Assembly: GCF_000717245.1 (NCBI RefSeq)
Contig: NZ_JNYQ01000001.1
Span: forward strand, 806,001-870,000
DNA length: 64,000 nt
Origin: Kitasatospora papulosa
GTDB taxonomy: Bacteria > Actinomycetota > Actinomycetes > Streptomycetales > Streptomycetaceae
Direction: 5' to 3'
Made by a program: the position numbers and the translations under genes. Position 1 is the stretch's first letter. Each line of letters begins with the position of its first letter. The notes beneath the pieces were generated by a model. That model was given only the letters and a program-made list of their open reading frames with translations. It was not told the DNA's origin and did not search any database. Below are positions 1 through 7,987 of the stretch, in pieces.

Positions 1-789
1 GGCGAGGAACAGCGCGAGCGTGGGGATGAGATACAGCGCCCACACCGTGACCTGAAGGACGGTCGGGTCCGCCTGGAAGTTGAAGACGCCCTTGAGCAGG
101 GTGCCGTACCAGCTGTCCGGCGGGATCGTGCTCGTGACGTCGAACGCCTTGTTACCCAGACCGCCGAGGAAGCGCGCCTCCTGCAGGTCGTGCACGCCGT
201 AGGCCAGCACTCCCGCCGCCACCACCACGAGCATGCCGCCGGTCCAGGTGAAGAACTTCGACAGGTTGATCTTCAGCGCGCCCCGGTAGAACAGCCAGCT
301 CAGCACGACCGCGGTCGCGATGCCCAGCAGCACCCCGATCAGCGGCGACGACGACCCCTCACCGCTGGCCCGCACCGACGCCCACACGAACAGCGCGGTC
401 TCCAGGCCCTCACGGCCCACCGCCAGGAAGGCGGTGGCGACCAGGGCGCCCGTGCCCATCGCGAGGGCCGAGTCCAGCTTGCCGTGCAGCTCCTTCTTCA
501 GGTGCCGCGCGGTACGCCGCATCCAGAACACCATCCAGGTCACGAGCCCGACGGCGATGATCGACAGCGAGCCGCCGAGCATCTCCTGCGCCTCGAACGT
601 CAGCTCCTGGGAACCGAATTCGAGCGCCGCGCCGAACGCCAGCGAGATGGTGCAGGCGATGGCGATGCCGGTCCACACCGGGCGCAGCGCGTCGCGGCGC
701 CCGGTCTTGACCAGGTAGGCGACGAGGATGCAGACGACCAGGCCGGCCTCCAGGCCCTCGCGCAGGCCGATCAGATAGTTGCCGAACAT
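1..789 (-). CDS. efeU: FTR1-family iron permease EfeU (3' end beyond the window)
   Basis: Integral membrane iron permease of the EfeUOB ferrous/ferric uptake system. The visible 263 residues start at ATG 789 and run off the left edge, so the C-terminus is missing. The two diagnostic REGLE motifs of FTR1 permeases are present, at residues 10-14 (within LREGLEAGLVV) and about 126-130 (GREGLETALF). Their acidic residues bind iron during transport in this family. Several hydrophobic helices alternate with short polar loops. It is the promoter-proximal direction of a same-strand group, with efeB and efeO lying upstream on the minus strand, so transcription probably runs efeO-efeB-efeU. The family call is firm; the exact C-terminus cannot be seen. 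Confidence 0.93.
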   Translation of the reverse strand, partial: MFGNYLIGLREGLEAGLVVCILVAYLVKTGRRDALRPVWTGIAIACTISLAFGAALEFGSQELTFEAQEMLGGSLSIIAVGLVTWMVFWMRRTARHLKKELHGKLDSALAMGTGALVATAFLAVGREGLETALFVWASVRASGEGSSSPLIGVLLGIATAVVLSWLFYRGALKINLSKFFTWTGGMLVVVAAGVLAYGVHDLQEARFLGGLGNKAFDVTSTIPPDSWYGTLLKGVFNFQADPTVLQVTVWALYLIPTLALFLA

Positions 790-850
790 GCCGGTCCTTC
801 CAGGGTGCGGATCATGAGAACGGTGTCCGGGCCGCGCGGGCCCGTCCGGG

Positions 851-2119
851 TCAGGCGAACAGCGCCCGGCCCCACCAGTCGTCCGCGTCACGGACGCCGG
901 GCGGAACGGCGAAGACCGCCGAACCCACGTGCTGGATGTATTCGTTGAGCGCGTCCGAGGCGGCGAGGCGGCGCTGCACCGGGATGAAGCCCCTGCGGAC
1001 GTCCCGCTGGTAGGCGAGGAAGAACAGGCCCGCGTCGAGCCTGCCCAGTCCGTCGGTGCCGTCGGTGAAGGAGTAGCCGCGGCGGAGGATCGTCGCCCCG
1101 TCGTTGCTGTCCGGGTGGGCCAGGCGTACGTGCGCGGTCGGCAGCATCGCCTTCAGGAACGGTTCGTCCCGCTCCTTCGCCTTCCCGACCGGGGCGCCCT
1201 CGCCCTTGTCACGGCCGAAGATGTCCTCCTGCTCCTGCAGAGGGGCCCGGTCCCACGTCTCGATGTGCATACGGATGCGCCGGGCCACCAGGTACGACCC
1301 GCCGGCCATCCAGTCGGTGCCGTCCGCGGCGCCGGCCCACACGTGCTTCGTCAGGGCGGCCTCGTCCGTGCCCGCGATGTTCCGGGTGCCGTCCTTGAAC
1401 CCCATCATGTTGCGCGGGGTCTGGGTGCCCGGCGTCGTCGAGGACGTCTTGCCGAACCCCAGCTGCGACCAGCGCACGGCCGTGCGTCCCATCCCGATCC
1501 TGGCGAGGTTCCTGATGGCGTGCACGGCGACCTGCGGGTCGTCGGCACAGGCCTGTACGCACAGGTCCCCGCCGCTGCGCGCCGCGTCCAGGTTGTCGCC
1601 GGGGAACTTCGGCAGGTCCACCAGGGCCTCGGGCCGCCGGTCCTCCAGACCGAAGCGGTCCTCGGCGAACAGGGACGGGCCGAAGCCGATGGTGAGCGTC
1701 AGCCGGGACGGCCTGAGCCCCAGCGCCTCACCCGTGTCGTCCGGCGGCGCCTCCGCGGCCCCTCCGTACGCGCCCTCGCCGACGGCGCGTCCCGCCGTCA
1801 TCCGCTCGGCGGCCCGGGTCCACTCCCTGAGGAGGGCCATCAGTTCCGCCCTGTCCTTCGTGGTCACGTCGAACGCGGCGAAGTGCAGCCTGTCCTGCAC
1901 GGCGGTGGCGATCCCCGCCTGGTGCGCCCCGTGGAAGGGCACCGCCGCGCCGCTGTCCGACGCCGGCTCCGTGTCCCCGCCGGAGCGCACCGCGGCGACC
2001 GCGCCGCCCGCCGCCACCGCACCGAGCGCCAGCCCGGCACCGCCCCAGCCCAGCAGGGCGCGGCGCGAAGGGGCGGTCGCGCCGGCCGGCTCGCCGCCCT
2101 CGGTCCCGGTCTCGCTCAT
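851..2119 (-). CDS. efeB: Dyp-type heme peroxidase EfeB (iron uptake, Tat-exported)
   Basis: Dye-decolourising-type peroxidase of the EfeUOB system, 422 residues, thought in this family to oxidise Fe(II) or act on heme at the outer face of the membrane. The N-terminus has a twin-arginine signal (SRRALLGWGG around residue 18) followed by a hydrophobic Ala/Gly stretch, so export by Tat as a folded heme protein is expected. The family motif GxxDG is seen as GFKDGTRN, with its catalytic Asp, and heme-pocket sequences follow (FLAYQRDVRRGFIPVQ near the C-terminus). It sits 12 bp downstream of efeO and 61 bp upstream of efeU on the same strand, consistent with one transcript. Start at ATG 2119. Confidence 0.95.
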   Translation of the reverse strand: MSETGTEGGEPAGATAPSRRALLGWGGAGLALGAVAAGGAVAAVRSGGDTEPASDSGAAVPFHGAHQAGIATAVQDRLHFAAFDVTTKDRAELMALLREWTRAAERMTAGRAVGEGAYGGAAEAPPDDTGEALGLRPSRLTLTIGFGPSLFAEDRFGLEDRRPEALVDLPKFPGDNLDAARSGGDLCVQACADDPQVAVHAIRNLARIGMGRTAVRWSQLGFGKTSSTTPGTQTPRNMMGFKDGTRNIAGTDEAALTKHVWAGAADGTDWMAGGSYLVARRIRMHIETWDRAPLQEQEDIFGRDKGEGAPVGKAKERDEPFLKAMLPTAHVRLAHPDSNDGATILRRGYSFTDGTDGLGRLDAGLFFLAYQRDVRRGFIPVQRRLAASDALNEYIQHVGSAVFAVPPGVRDADDWWGRALFA

Positions 2120-2131
2120 GATCGCTTTCCC

Positions 2132-3268
2132 TTACTTCGTGACCGCGGCGGCCAGCTTGGACAGCGGCTCCGCGAGCGCGTTGACCGCGTCGGAGAGCTC
2201 CTTGCGGTCCGCCTTGCCGACCTTGTCGTACGAGGTGAAGTCGTAGGACGTCCGGTCCGCGCGGTACCGGTCCAGGAGCGCGTCCAGCGCCGCGAACTGC
2301 TTGTCGAGGGAGGCGGTCAGCGCGGCGTCGTTCTTGGCCGCGATCGGCTTCAGGAGCTCGTACGACCGCTCCGCGCCCTCGACGTTCGCCTTGAAGTCGA
2401 CCAGGTCGGTGTGGCTGTAGCGCTCCTCCTCGCCGGTCACCTTGCCGGTGGCCACCTCGTCGAGGAGCTCCTTGGCGCCGTTCGCCATCGACGTCGGGCT
2501 GATGTCCGCCCGGCCGACCCGCTTCTGCCAGTCCTGGAGGTCCTTGTAGAGGGTGGGGGCGAGTGCCTTCTCCTCGGCGCCCAGCTTCCCGTCCTGCCAC
2601 AGCGCCTTCTCCAGGCGGTGCCACCCGGTCCACTCCTGGCCGTCCTCCAGGCCGTCCTCACGGACGTCGACCTTGGGGTCGATGTCGCCGAAGGACTCGG
2701 CGACCGGCTCGGTCCTCTCCCAGCCGATCCGGGAGGCGGCGTACGCCTTCTTCGCCGCCTCGACGTCGCCCGCGGCGACGGCGTCCGTGAACACCTTCAC
2801 CTTGGGCAGCGTCTCGTCGGCCTGCGCCTGCACATAGGTGCGGTAGCCGGCCACGGCCTTGTCCATCTCGGGGCTGCGCGCGGCGGCGGTGCCTCCGGTG
2901 ACCTCGACCGTCTGCCGGATGCCCTTGCCCTTCATGCCGGGTTTGCAGGCGATCTCGTAGGTGCCGGCCTTGATCTCGGCGGTGATCTTCGCCTTGGTGC
3001 CCGGACCGATGTTCTCGCGCTCGGTGACGATCCTGTCGTCCGGGAAGAGGACGTAGACCTCGGTGACCTTGGAGCCCTTGTTCTGCACGGCGAGTTCGAC
3101 GTGCCCGGCCGGGATCTTCTTCGAAGACACCTCGCAGGAGTCGTCCTTGGCGACCACCTGGACGGCGCCGTCGCCCTTGCCGTCGCTCTTCTCGGCGCAG
3201 CCCGTGACGGCGGTCAGTGCGGCCACCGCGGCGACAGCGGTGACGACGGAGGGACGAAGGGCTCGCAT
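2132..3268 (-). CDS. efeO: Iron uptake system lipoprotein EfeO (cupredoxin + M75 domains)
   Basis: Periplasm-equivalent iron-binding component of EfeUOB, 378 residues. The N-terminus is a lipoprotein signal ending in the lipobox TAVTGC, placing Cys at about residue 24. A cupredoxin-like domain follows (about residues 35-125, containing CEVSSKKIPAGHVEL), then an imelysin/M75 domain with the HxxE metal motif HRLE in WTGWHRLEKALW. This two-domain plan matches full-length EfeO. It is the first gene of the efeO-efeB-efeU group; an iron box lies about 50-70 bp upstream. Start at ATG 3268. Confidence 0.95.
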   Translation of the reverse strand: MRALRPSVVTAVAAVAALTAVTGCAEKSDGKGDGAVQVVAKDDSCEVSSKKIPAGHVELAVQNKGSKVTEVYVLFPDDRIVTERENIGPGTKAKITAEIKAGTYEIACKPGMKGKGIRQTVEVTGGTAAARSPEMDKAVAGYRTYVQAQADETLPKVKVFTDAVAAGDVEAAKKAYAASRIGWERTEPVAESFGDIDPKVDVREDGLEDGQEWTGWHRLEKALWQDGKLGAEEKALAPTLYKDLQDWQKRVGRADISPTSMANGAKELLDEVATGKVTGEEERYSHTDLVDFKANVEGAERSYELLKPIAAKNDAALTASLDKQFAALDALLDRYRADRTSYDFTSYDKVGKADRKELSDAVNALAEPLSKLAAAVTK

Positions 3269-3318
3269 GAGGGCTCCACAGGGGTGAAAGAGCGGGGGGA
3301 CGACGAGGAGAAAGCAGG

Positions 3319-3337
3319 TGAGGCTGGCCTAACTTAA
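3319..3337 (-). promoter_or_regulatory. DmdR/IdeR-type iron box upstream of efeO
   Basis: On the minus strand this 19-mer reads TTAAGTTAGGCCAGCCTCA and matches the actinobacterial iron-box consensus TTAGGTTAGGCTAACCTAA at 15 of 19 positions by my own count. It lies 51 bp upstream of the efeO ATG, so iron-dependent repression of the efeOBU transcript by a DtxR-family repressor is likely. Confidence 0.75.
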
Positions 3338-3454
3338 CCGTGTCCCGCGGTGCCGCCACCCGTCGGTGAGGTGATTCGGGTCTCACTCGACCGCGCCGGA
3401 AACGGACCGGTCACGGTGTATTCATGGGGAACCCACAGGAAGGTCAAACGCGGG

Positions 3455-4294
3455 TCAAGCAAGCCTTTTCGGAACGACGAGCGGCACCCCGGTCCGCGGG
3501 TGCGGGAACACCTCGACCGGCTGCCGGTAGACCTCCCCGAGCAGCGCGCCGGTGAACACCTCGGCGGGGGGACCGTCCACCGCGACCCGGCCGCCGTGGA
3601 GCACCACGGCCCGGTCCGCGTAGGCCGCGGCGAGCCCGAGGTCGTGGAGTACCACGACCACGGCGTCCCCGGCGGCGGCCCGTTCGCGGCAGATCCGTAG
3701 GACCAGTTCCTGGTGGCGCAGATCCAGCGCGGCCGTCGGTTCGTCCAGGAGCAGCAGCGGGGCGCTCTGGGCCAGGGCCCGGGCCAGGGCGACCCGGGCG
3801 CGTTCGCCCCCGGACAGCGCCGAGAAGGGACGGGTGGCGAAACCGGTCACCTCCGTGGCCGCCATCGCGGCGGCGACCACGGTGTCGTCCTCGTCCTCCC
3901 GTGCCGTCCCCGCCCAGGGCGCCCGTCCCATCCGTACGACGTCCTCGACCGGGAAGGGGAAGGCGAGCGCGGCGGACTGCGGCAGGACGGCCCGGCGCAG
4001 GGCCAGTTCCGCGGCCGTCCAGCGCGTGGCCGGCCGGCCGTCCACGCGTATCTCGCCGCTGTCCACGGGCAGGTCCGCGGCCAGCGCCGCCAGCAGGGTC
4101 GACTTCCCGGCGCCGTTCGGGCCGACGAGGGCCAGTACCTCGCCGGCCCGGACGGTGAGGTCCACGGAGTCGAGGACCGGACGCCCGCCCAGCCGGACGC
4201 CCACCCCGGCCGCCTCGGCGGCGGTGGAGCCGGCCGGAACCGGGAAGGGGAGCTCCCGGCGACGGGGCGCGAGCAGCGCCTTGAACGGGTTCAT
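3455..4294 (-). CDS. hmuV: Heme ABC transporter ATP-binding protein HmuV
   Basis: Cytoplasmic ATPase of the heme/hemin importer, 279 residues. Walker A is GPNGAGKST, the ABC signature is LSGGERARVALARAL and Walker B is LLLLDEP, all in the usual order. I chose ATG 4294 because it forms a 4-bp ATGA overlap with the permease stop, indicating translational coupling; the longer upstream reading frame is a shadow of the permease. It is the last gene of hmuT-hmuU-hmuV. Close FecE/siderophore ATPases look alike, so the heme assignment rests on the HtaA and heme oxygenase neighbours. Confidence 0.9.
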   Translation of the reverse strand: MNPFKALLAPRRRELPFPVPAGSTAAEAAGVGVRLGGRPVLDSVDLTVRAGEVLALVGPNGAGKSTLLAALAADLPVDSGEIRVDGRPATRWTAAELALRRAVLPQSAALAFPFPVEDVVRMGRAPWAGTAREDEDDTVVAAAMAATEVTGFATRPFSALSGGERARVALARALAQSAPLLLLDEPTAALDLRHQELVLRICRERAAAGDAVVVVLHDLGLAAAYADRAVVLHGGRVAVDGPPAEVFTGALLGEVYRQPVEVFPHPRTGVPLVVPKRLA

Positions 4295-5373
4295 GCCCAA
4301 CCACCTTGCCTGCGACGGGTCCTGCGCAGCAGCCAGAAGAAGAACGGGCTGCCGAAGAGGGCGGTCAGCACGCCGAGCGGAAGCTCGGCGGGATCGGCGA
4401 CGGTGCGCGCCGCGAGGTCGCCCGCCACCAGCACGAGGGCACCGCCGAGCGCACTGCCGGGGACGAGGAAGCGGTGTCCGGGGCCGTTCGCCATCCGCAG
4501 CAGATGCGGGACGAGCAGCCCGACGAAGGAGATGATCCCGGCGACGGCGACCGCCGCGGCCGTCAGCAGTGCCACGACCAGGACGAGGACGATCCGCAGC
4601 CGTTCGACGTCGACGCCCAGGTGCCGCGCGGGGCGCTCGCCGAGCGCGAGCAGATCCAGCTTCCTGGCGTGGAACGGGGCGACGAGGAGTCCCAGTGCCG
4701 CGCACGGCAGCACGGCGAGCACCTTCGGCCAGGTCGCCTGGGACAGCGAACCGAGCTGCCAGAACGTGATCTGGGTGATCTGGGCGTTGTCGGCGAAGAA
4801 GATGAACAGACCGATCAGGGCCCCGGCGAAGGCGTTGACGGCGATACCGGTCAGGATCAGCGTCACGACCTCGGTCCGGCCCCCGGAACGGGAGAGCACG
4901 TACACCAGCAGGACCGTGGCGAGACCGGAGACGAACGCGCAGACGGTGATCGTCCAGTTGCCGAAGAACGTCAGCCCCAGGGCGATCGAGGCGACCGCGC
5001 CGACCGCGGCCCCCGAGGAGATCCCGATGACGCCGGGCTCGGCCAGGGGGTTGCCGAACACCCCCTGCATCAGCGCGCCCGCGCAGCCGAGTGAGGACCC
5101 GACGAGCAGCGCGAGGGTGACCCTCGGCAGCCGTACGTTCCACAGGACGCTCTCGGCGACCCGGTCCAGCGCCTGACCGCCGAGACCGACGCGGTGCTGG
5201 AGGGAGGAGAGGACGTCACCGAGCGGGATGTCGTACGCGCCGAGGCCCGCGGAGAGCAGGCAGCCGACGAGGAGCGCGGCGGACAGGGCGGCTGTGAGGG
5301 CGAACGTCCTGCCGCGCCGAGCCGGGGCGCCGGCGGACGGTGCGGTGGATCCGTCGCACGGGGCCGCGGTCAC
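4291..5373 (-). CDS. hmuU: FecCD-family heme permease HmuU
   Basis: Integral membrane permease of the heme importer, 360 residues with about ten hydrophobic segments, the usual size for the FecCD/BtuC family. Recognisable family stretches are GSSLGCAGALMQGVFGNPLA and GIISFVGLLVPHLLR. It starts at GTG 5373 and overlaps the hmuT stop by 4 bp (GTGA), and its own stop overlaps the hmuV start, so the three genes are coupled. One permease gene implies a homodimer. Substrate (heme rather than ferric siderophore) is inferred from neighbours. Confidence 0.92.
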   Translation of the reverse strand: MTAAPCDGSTAPSAGAPARRGRTFALTAALSAALLVGCLLSAGLGAYDIPLGDVLSSLQHRVGLGGQALDRVAESVLWNVRLPRVTLALLVGSSLGCAGALMQGVFGNPLAEPGVIGISSGAAVGAVASIALGLTFFGNWTITVCAFVSGLATVLLVYVLSRSGGRTEVVTLILTGIAVNAFAGALIGLFIFFADNAQITQITFWQLGSLSQATWPKVLAVLPCAALGLLVAPFHARKLDLLALGERPARHLGVDVERLRIVLVLVVALLTAAAVAVAGIISFVGLLVPHLLRMANGPGHRFLVPGSALGGALVLVAGDLAARTVADPAELPLGVLTALFGSPFFFWLLRRTRRRQGGWA

Positions 5374-6434
5374 GCGCCCTCCCCGGCTTCCGGGTAGAGC
5401 TGTTCCACCAGTTCGGCCAGCACCCGGTCGGTGCGCGGCCCGTAGTTCAGCAGCACCCCGTCGTCGACCGAGACGACCCGGCGGTCCATCCCGGCGGGCG
5501 TCTGCGCCACTCCGGGGATGTTCACCAGGCCGTCGACGCCGCCCACGGAGTCGAGGCCCTTGGTCATGACGAGGATCGCGTCCGGCGCGGCCTCGGCGAG
5601 CGCTTCGCCGGTGATCGCGGTGAAGTCCTTGGTCAGCCCGGAGGCCTTGCCCGCGTCGACCGCGCCCGCCGCTTCGAGCAGCGAGCTCGCCCCGGACCTC
5701 GCGCCGCCCAGCAGATAGACGGAGGCCGAACCGCGCAGGTAGAGGAAGGCGACGCGAGGTGCCGCGTCGTCGCCGCGCGCGGGAATCGTCCTCCGTACGG
5801 CGGCGATGCGGGCCTCGGTGCGCTCCTTCAGCCGGTCGCCCGCGGTGGGCACGCCCAGGGCCTCGGCGACCGTGCCGATCCGGCGGCCCACGTCGGCCAG
5901 TTCCGCCGCCGGTTCGACGACGACGAGGGGGATCCCCGCGTCACGGATCTGGGCGATCGCCTCGGCGGGTCCCGTCGTGGTGTCCGCGAGGACGACCGTC
6001 GGCCGCAGGGACAGCACGCTCTCGGCCGACACGTCATGAGCCCGCGTCACCACGGGCAGGTCCGCTGCCTGTTCGAAGGTGGCGGTGATGTCGCGGGCCA
6101 CGACCCGTTCGCCGAGCCCGAGCGTGAACACGATCTCGCTGAGCGATCCGGTCAGCGGGACGATCCGGTCCGCCGAGGTGACGGTGACGTCCTCGCCGTC
6201 CGCCGAGGGCACCGTGACGGGCAGTCGTGGTCCGGCGCTCCCGGTCAGGGGTTCGACGGCGTCGGCCGCCGTGGACGGGGCCGGTGCGACGGCCCCGGGG
6301 GCGGGGACCGCTCCCGTGCCGCAGCCGGCGAGAGCGGCGCCGAGGGCCACGACGGCGGCCAGGACCCCGGTCCGGCCTGTCCGCCGGCGCGGAGCTCTGC
6401 GGTCCGCCGGGGCGGAGAACTGGGGCAATCGCAC
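5370..6434 (-). CDS. hmuT: Heme-binding lipoprotein HmuT of the ABC importer
   Basis: Extracellular substrate-binding protein of the heme importer, 354 residues, GTG start at 6434. The signal peptide is arginine-rich, then hydrophobic, and ends with the lipobox ALAGC near residue 37, so it should be lipid-anchored. The rest is a periplasmic-binding-protein-type class III fold (PF01497), with typical segments RIVPLTGSLSEIVFTLGLGE and RPTVVLADTTTGP. It is the first gene of hmuTUV and lies divergent to the HtaA-domain genes across a shared promoter with a strong iron box. Expected to accept heme from HtaA-type surface proteins, as in Corynebacterium. Confidence 0.9.
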   Translation of the reverse strand: MRLPQFSAPADRRAPRRRTGRTGVLAAVVALGAALAGCGTGAVPAPGAVAPAPSTAADAVEPLTGSAGPRLPVTVPSADGEDVTVTSADRIVPLTGSLSEIVFTLGLGERVVARDITATFEQAADLPVVTRAHDVSAESVLSLRPTVVLADTTTGPAEAIAQIRDAGIPLVVVEPAAELADVGRRIGTVAEALGVPTAGDRLKERTEARIAAVRRTIPARGDDAAPRVAFLYLRGSASVYLLGGARSGASSLLEAAGAVDAGKASGLTKDFTAITGEALAEAAPDAILVMTKGLDSVGGVDGLVNIPGVAQTPAGMDRRVVSVDDGVLLNYGPRTDRVLAELVEQLYPEAGEGA

Positions 6435-6508
6435 GGGGCACCGTCCTGGGGCTGTTGCGGGAGCGAAGTGCCGGAGGGGGTTCCGGTTCGCACTGGCGAG
6501 ATGAAATA

Positions 6509-6527
6509 TTAGGTTAGCCTTACCTCA
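6509..6527 (+). promoter_or_regulatory. Iron box in the divergent hmuT / HtaA promoter
   Basis: The sequence TTAGGTTAGCCTTACCTCA matches the DmdR/IdeR consensus at 16 of 19 positions by my count, the best of three in this window. It lies 75 bp from the hmuT start and 26 bp from the HtaA-protein start, and TAGGTT inside it could serve as a -10 for the rightward gene. One bound repressor could therefore silence both directions under iron sufficiency. Confidence 0.85.
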
Positions 6528-6552
6528 CCTTCTAGCCCTCGGGAGGGCTCCC

Positions 6553-7947
6553 ATGCCGTCGTCCCCCTCGGTCCGCGCGCCGGCCGTCGTGCTTCTCGCG
6601 GTGCTTCTCGGGGCGCTGCTTCCGGCCCCCGCCGCACAGGCGGCGAGCCGCACGGTGCAGGGCGGCCGACTGGACTGGGGCATCAGGTCCTCCTTCCAGA
6701 GCTATGTCACCGGACCTGTCGCGCAGGGCAGTTGGAGCCTGACCGGCGGGGCGGCGACCGTCGGCGGGAGTCAGTTCCGCTTCCACTCGGCCACCGGCTC
6801 CTACGACCCGGGGAGCGGCGCCTTCCGGGCGGGGTTCTCCGGCGGGGTCCACTTCGTGGGCCACCGGCAGGCCGACGGCGGACACGAGCTCGACCTCACC
6901 ATCAGCCGCCCCACGGTCCGGATCGAGTCAGGCACCGGAACCCTCTACGCCGACATGGCCGGCAAGGAGAGGGGGAGCGGCCGGGTCACCACCTCCTCCC
7001 AGGTGCCGCTGGCCACCCTCGGCCTCTCCGGGATCGACATGAGGGGCGGCTCCACACCCGTCAGCCTCGTCGGTGTCCCGGCGACGCTCACTCCGCAGGG
7101 CGCGAGCGCCTTCGCCGGGTACTACGCGGCCGGGACCCCTCTGGACCCGGTGAGCCTCTCCGTCGACACGAACGCCCCGGCGGCCGCGAAGACCACGAAG
7201 TCCCCGCAGCCCTCACCGTCGCCGTCCGCGACGAGGAAGAAGGAGAGCGCGGCCCGCGTCGAGGACGCCGCCGTCGACTGGGGCGTGCGCCGCACCTTCC
7301 GTGAGTACGTCACCGGCTCAGTCGGCCGGGGGCGATGGGCCCTCTCCGGCGGCGCCCAGGACGGCGGCGCGGTGTTCCGCTTCCCGCAGGGCAAGGGCAC
7401 GTACGACGCCGGGAGCGAGAAGCTGGAGGCCGTCTTTGCCGGTGCCGTCCGCTTCACCGCGGCCGACGGCCTCGACCTGCGGCTCGCCGGGCTCACCGCC
7501 CGGGTGTCCTCCGGCACGGGCACGCTGCTCGCGGACGTGACCCGCGGCGGTGCCACCGAGAAGGCCGTCCCCCTCGTCACCTTCGCCGCCGGGGGCCTCG
7601 CTCCCGAGGACGGACTCGCCGTCCTCACCGAGGCACCCGCGACCCTGACGGCCGAGGGCGCGAAGGCCTTCGGCTCCCTCTACAGGGCCGGTACCGAGAT
7701 GGACCCGGTCTCCCTCGCCGTCGCCCTCGACGCGAAGGCGGAACTGCCCGCGCTGCCCGACCTGGGCACCGGGGCCGACCCGTCCGACGCGCCCGCGACG
7801 CACTCCGCCGGGACCCCCGCCGCCCGCCCCGCGGCCGCGGAGTCCGGCTCCCGAACCCCTCTCGCCGTCGGGGGCGGGGCCGCGATCGCCGCGGCCGTCG
7901 CCGCCGTGCTGTACGCGGCCCGGCGCCGCCGTGCACGGAACACCTGA
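6553..7947 (+). CDS. HtaA-domain heme-binding surface protein, membrane-anchored
   Basis: Secreted protein of 464 residues with a Sec signal peptide (residues 1-31, cut near AQA-AS), two HtaA heme-binding domains and a C-terminal transmembrane helix plus Arg-rich tail. The domains start at about residue 37 (LDWGIRSSFQSYVTG) and 241 (VDWGVRRTFREYVTG), separated by a Pro/Ser/Lys linker near 215-232. Both keep the conserved Tyr of the first strand. Domain 1 has His in VHFVGHRQ, whereas domain 2 reads VRFTAADG at that place and lacks it. No LPxTG or LAxTG motif precedes the final helix, so anchoring is probably by the helix itself. First gene of a two-gene unit under the iron box. Confidence 0.88.
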   Translation: MPSSPSVRAPAVVLLAVLLGALLPAPAAQAASRTVQGGRLDWGIRSSFQSYVTGPVAQGSWSLTGGAATVGGSQFRFHSATGSYDPGSGAFRAGFSGGVHFVGHRQADGGHELDLTISRPTVRIESGTGTLYADMAGKERGSGRVTTSSQVPLATLGLSGIDMRGGSTPVSLVGVPATLTPQGASAFAGYYAAGTPLDPVSLSVDTNAPAAAKTTKSPQPSPSPSATRKKESAARVEDAAVDWGVRRTFREYVTGSVGRGRWALSGGAQDGGAVFRFPQGKGTYDAGSEKLEAVFAGAVRFTAADGLDLRLAGLTARVSSGTGTLLADVTRGGATEKAVPLVTFAAGGLAPEDGLAVLTEAPATLTAEGAKAFGSLYRAGTEMDPVSLAVALDAKAELPALPDLGTGADPSDAPATHSAGTPAARPAAAESGSRTPLAVGGGAAIAAAVAAVLYAARRRRARNT

Positions 7948-7987
7948 CCACCCCTCTCATCAGCCACGTCCCCCAGGAGTCACCGTC

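Noticed and set aside
929..3337. Plus-strand frame of 802 codons across efeB and efeO
   Set aside because: Antisense shadow: the minus strand has clear efeB and efeO with motifs and ribosome sites, and this frame's Arg/Gly/His-rich composition is typical of reading GC-rich codons backwards.
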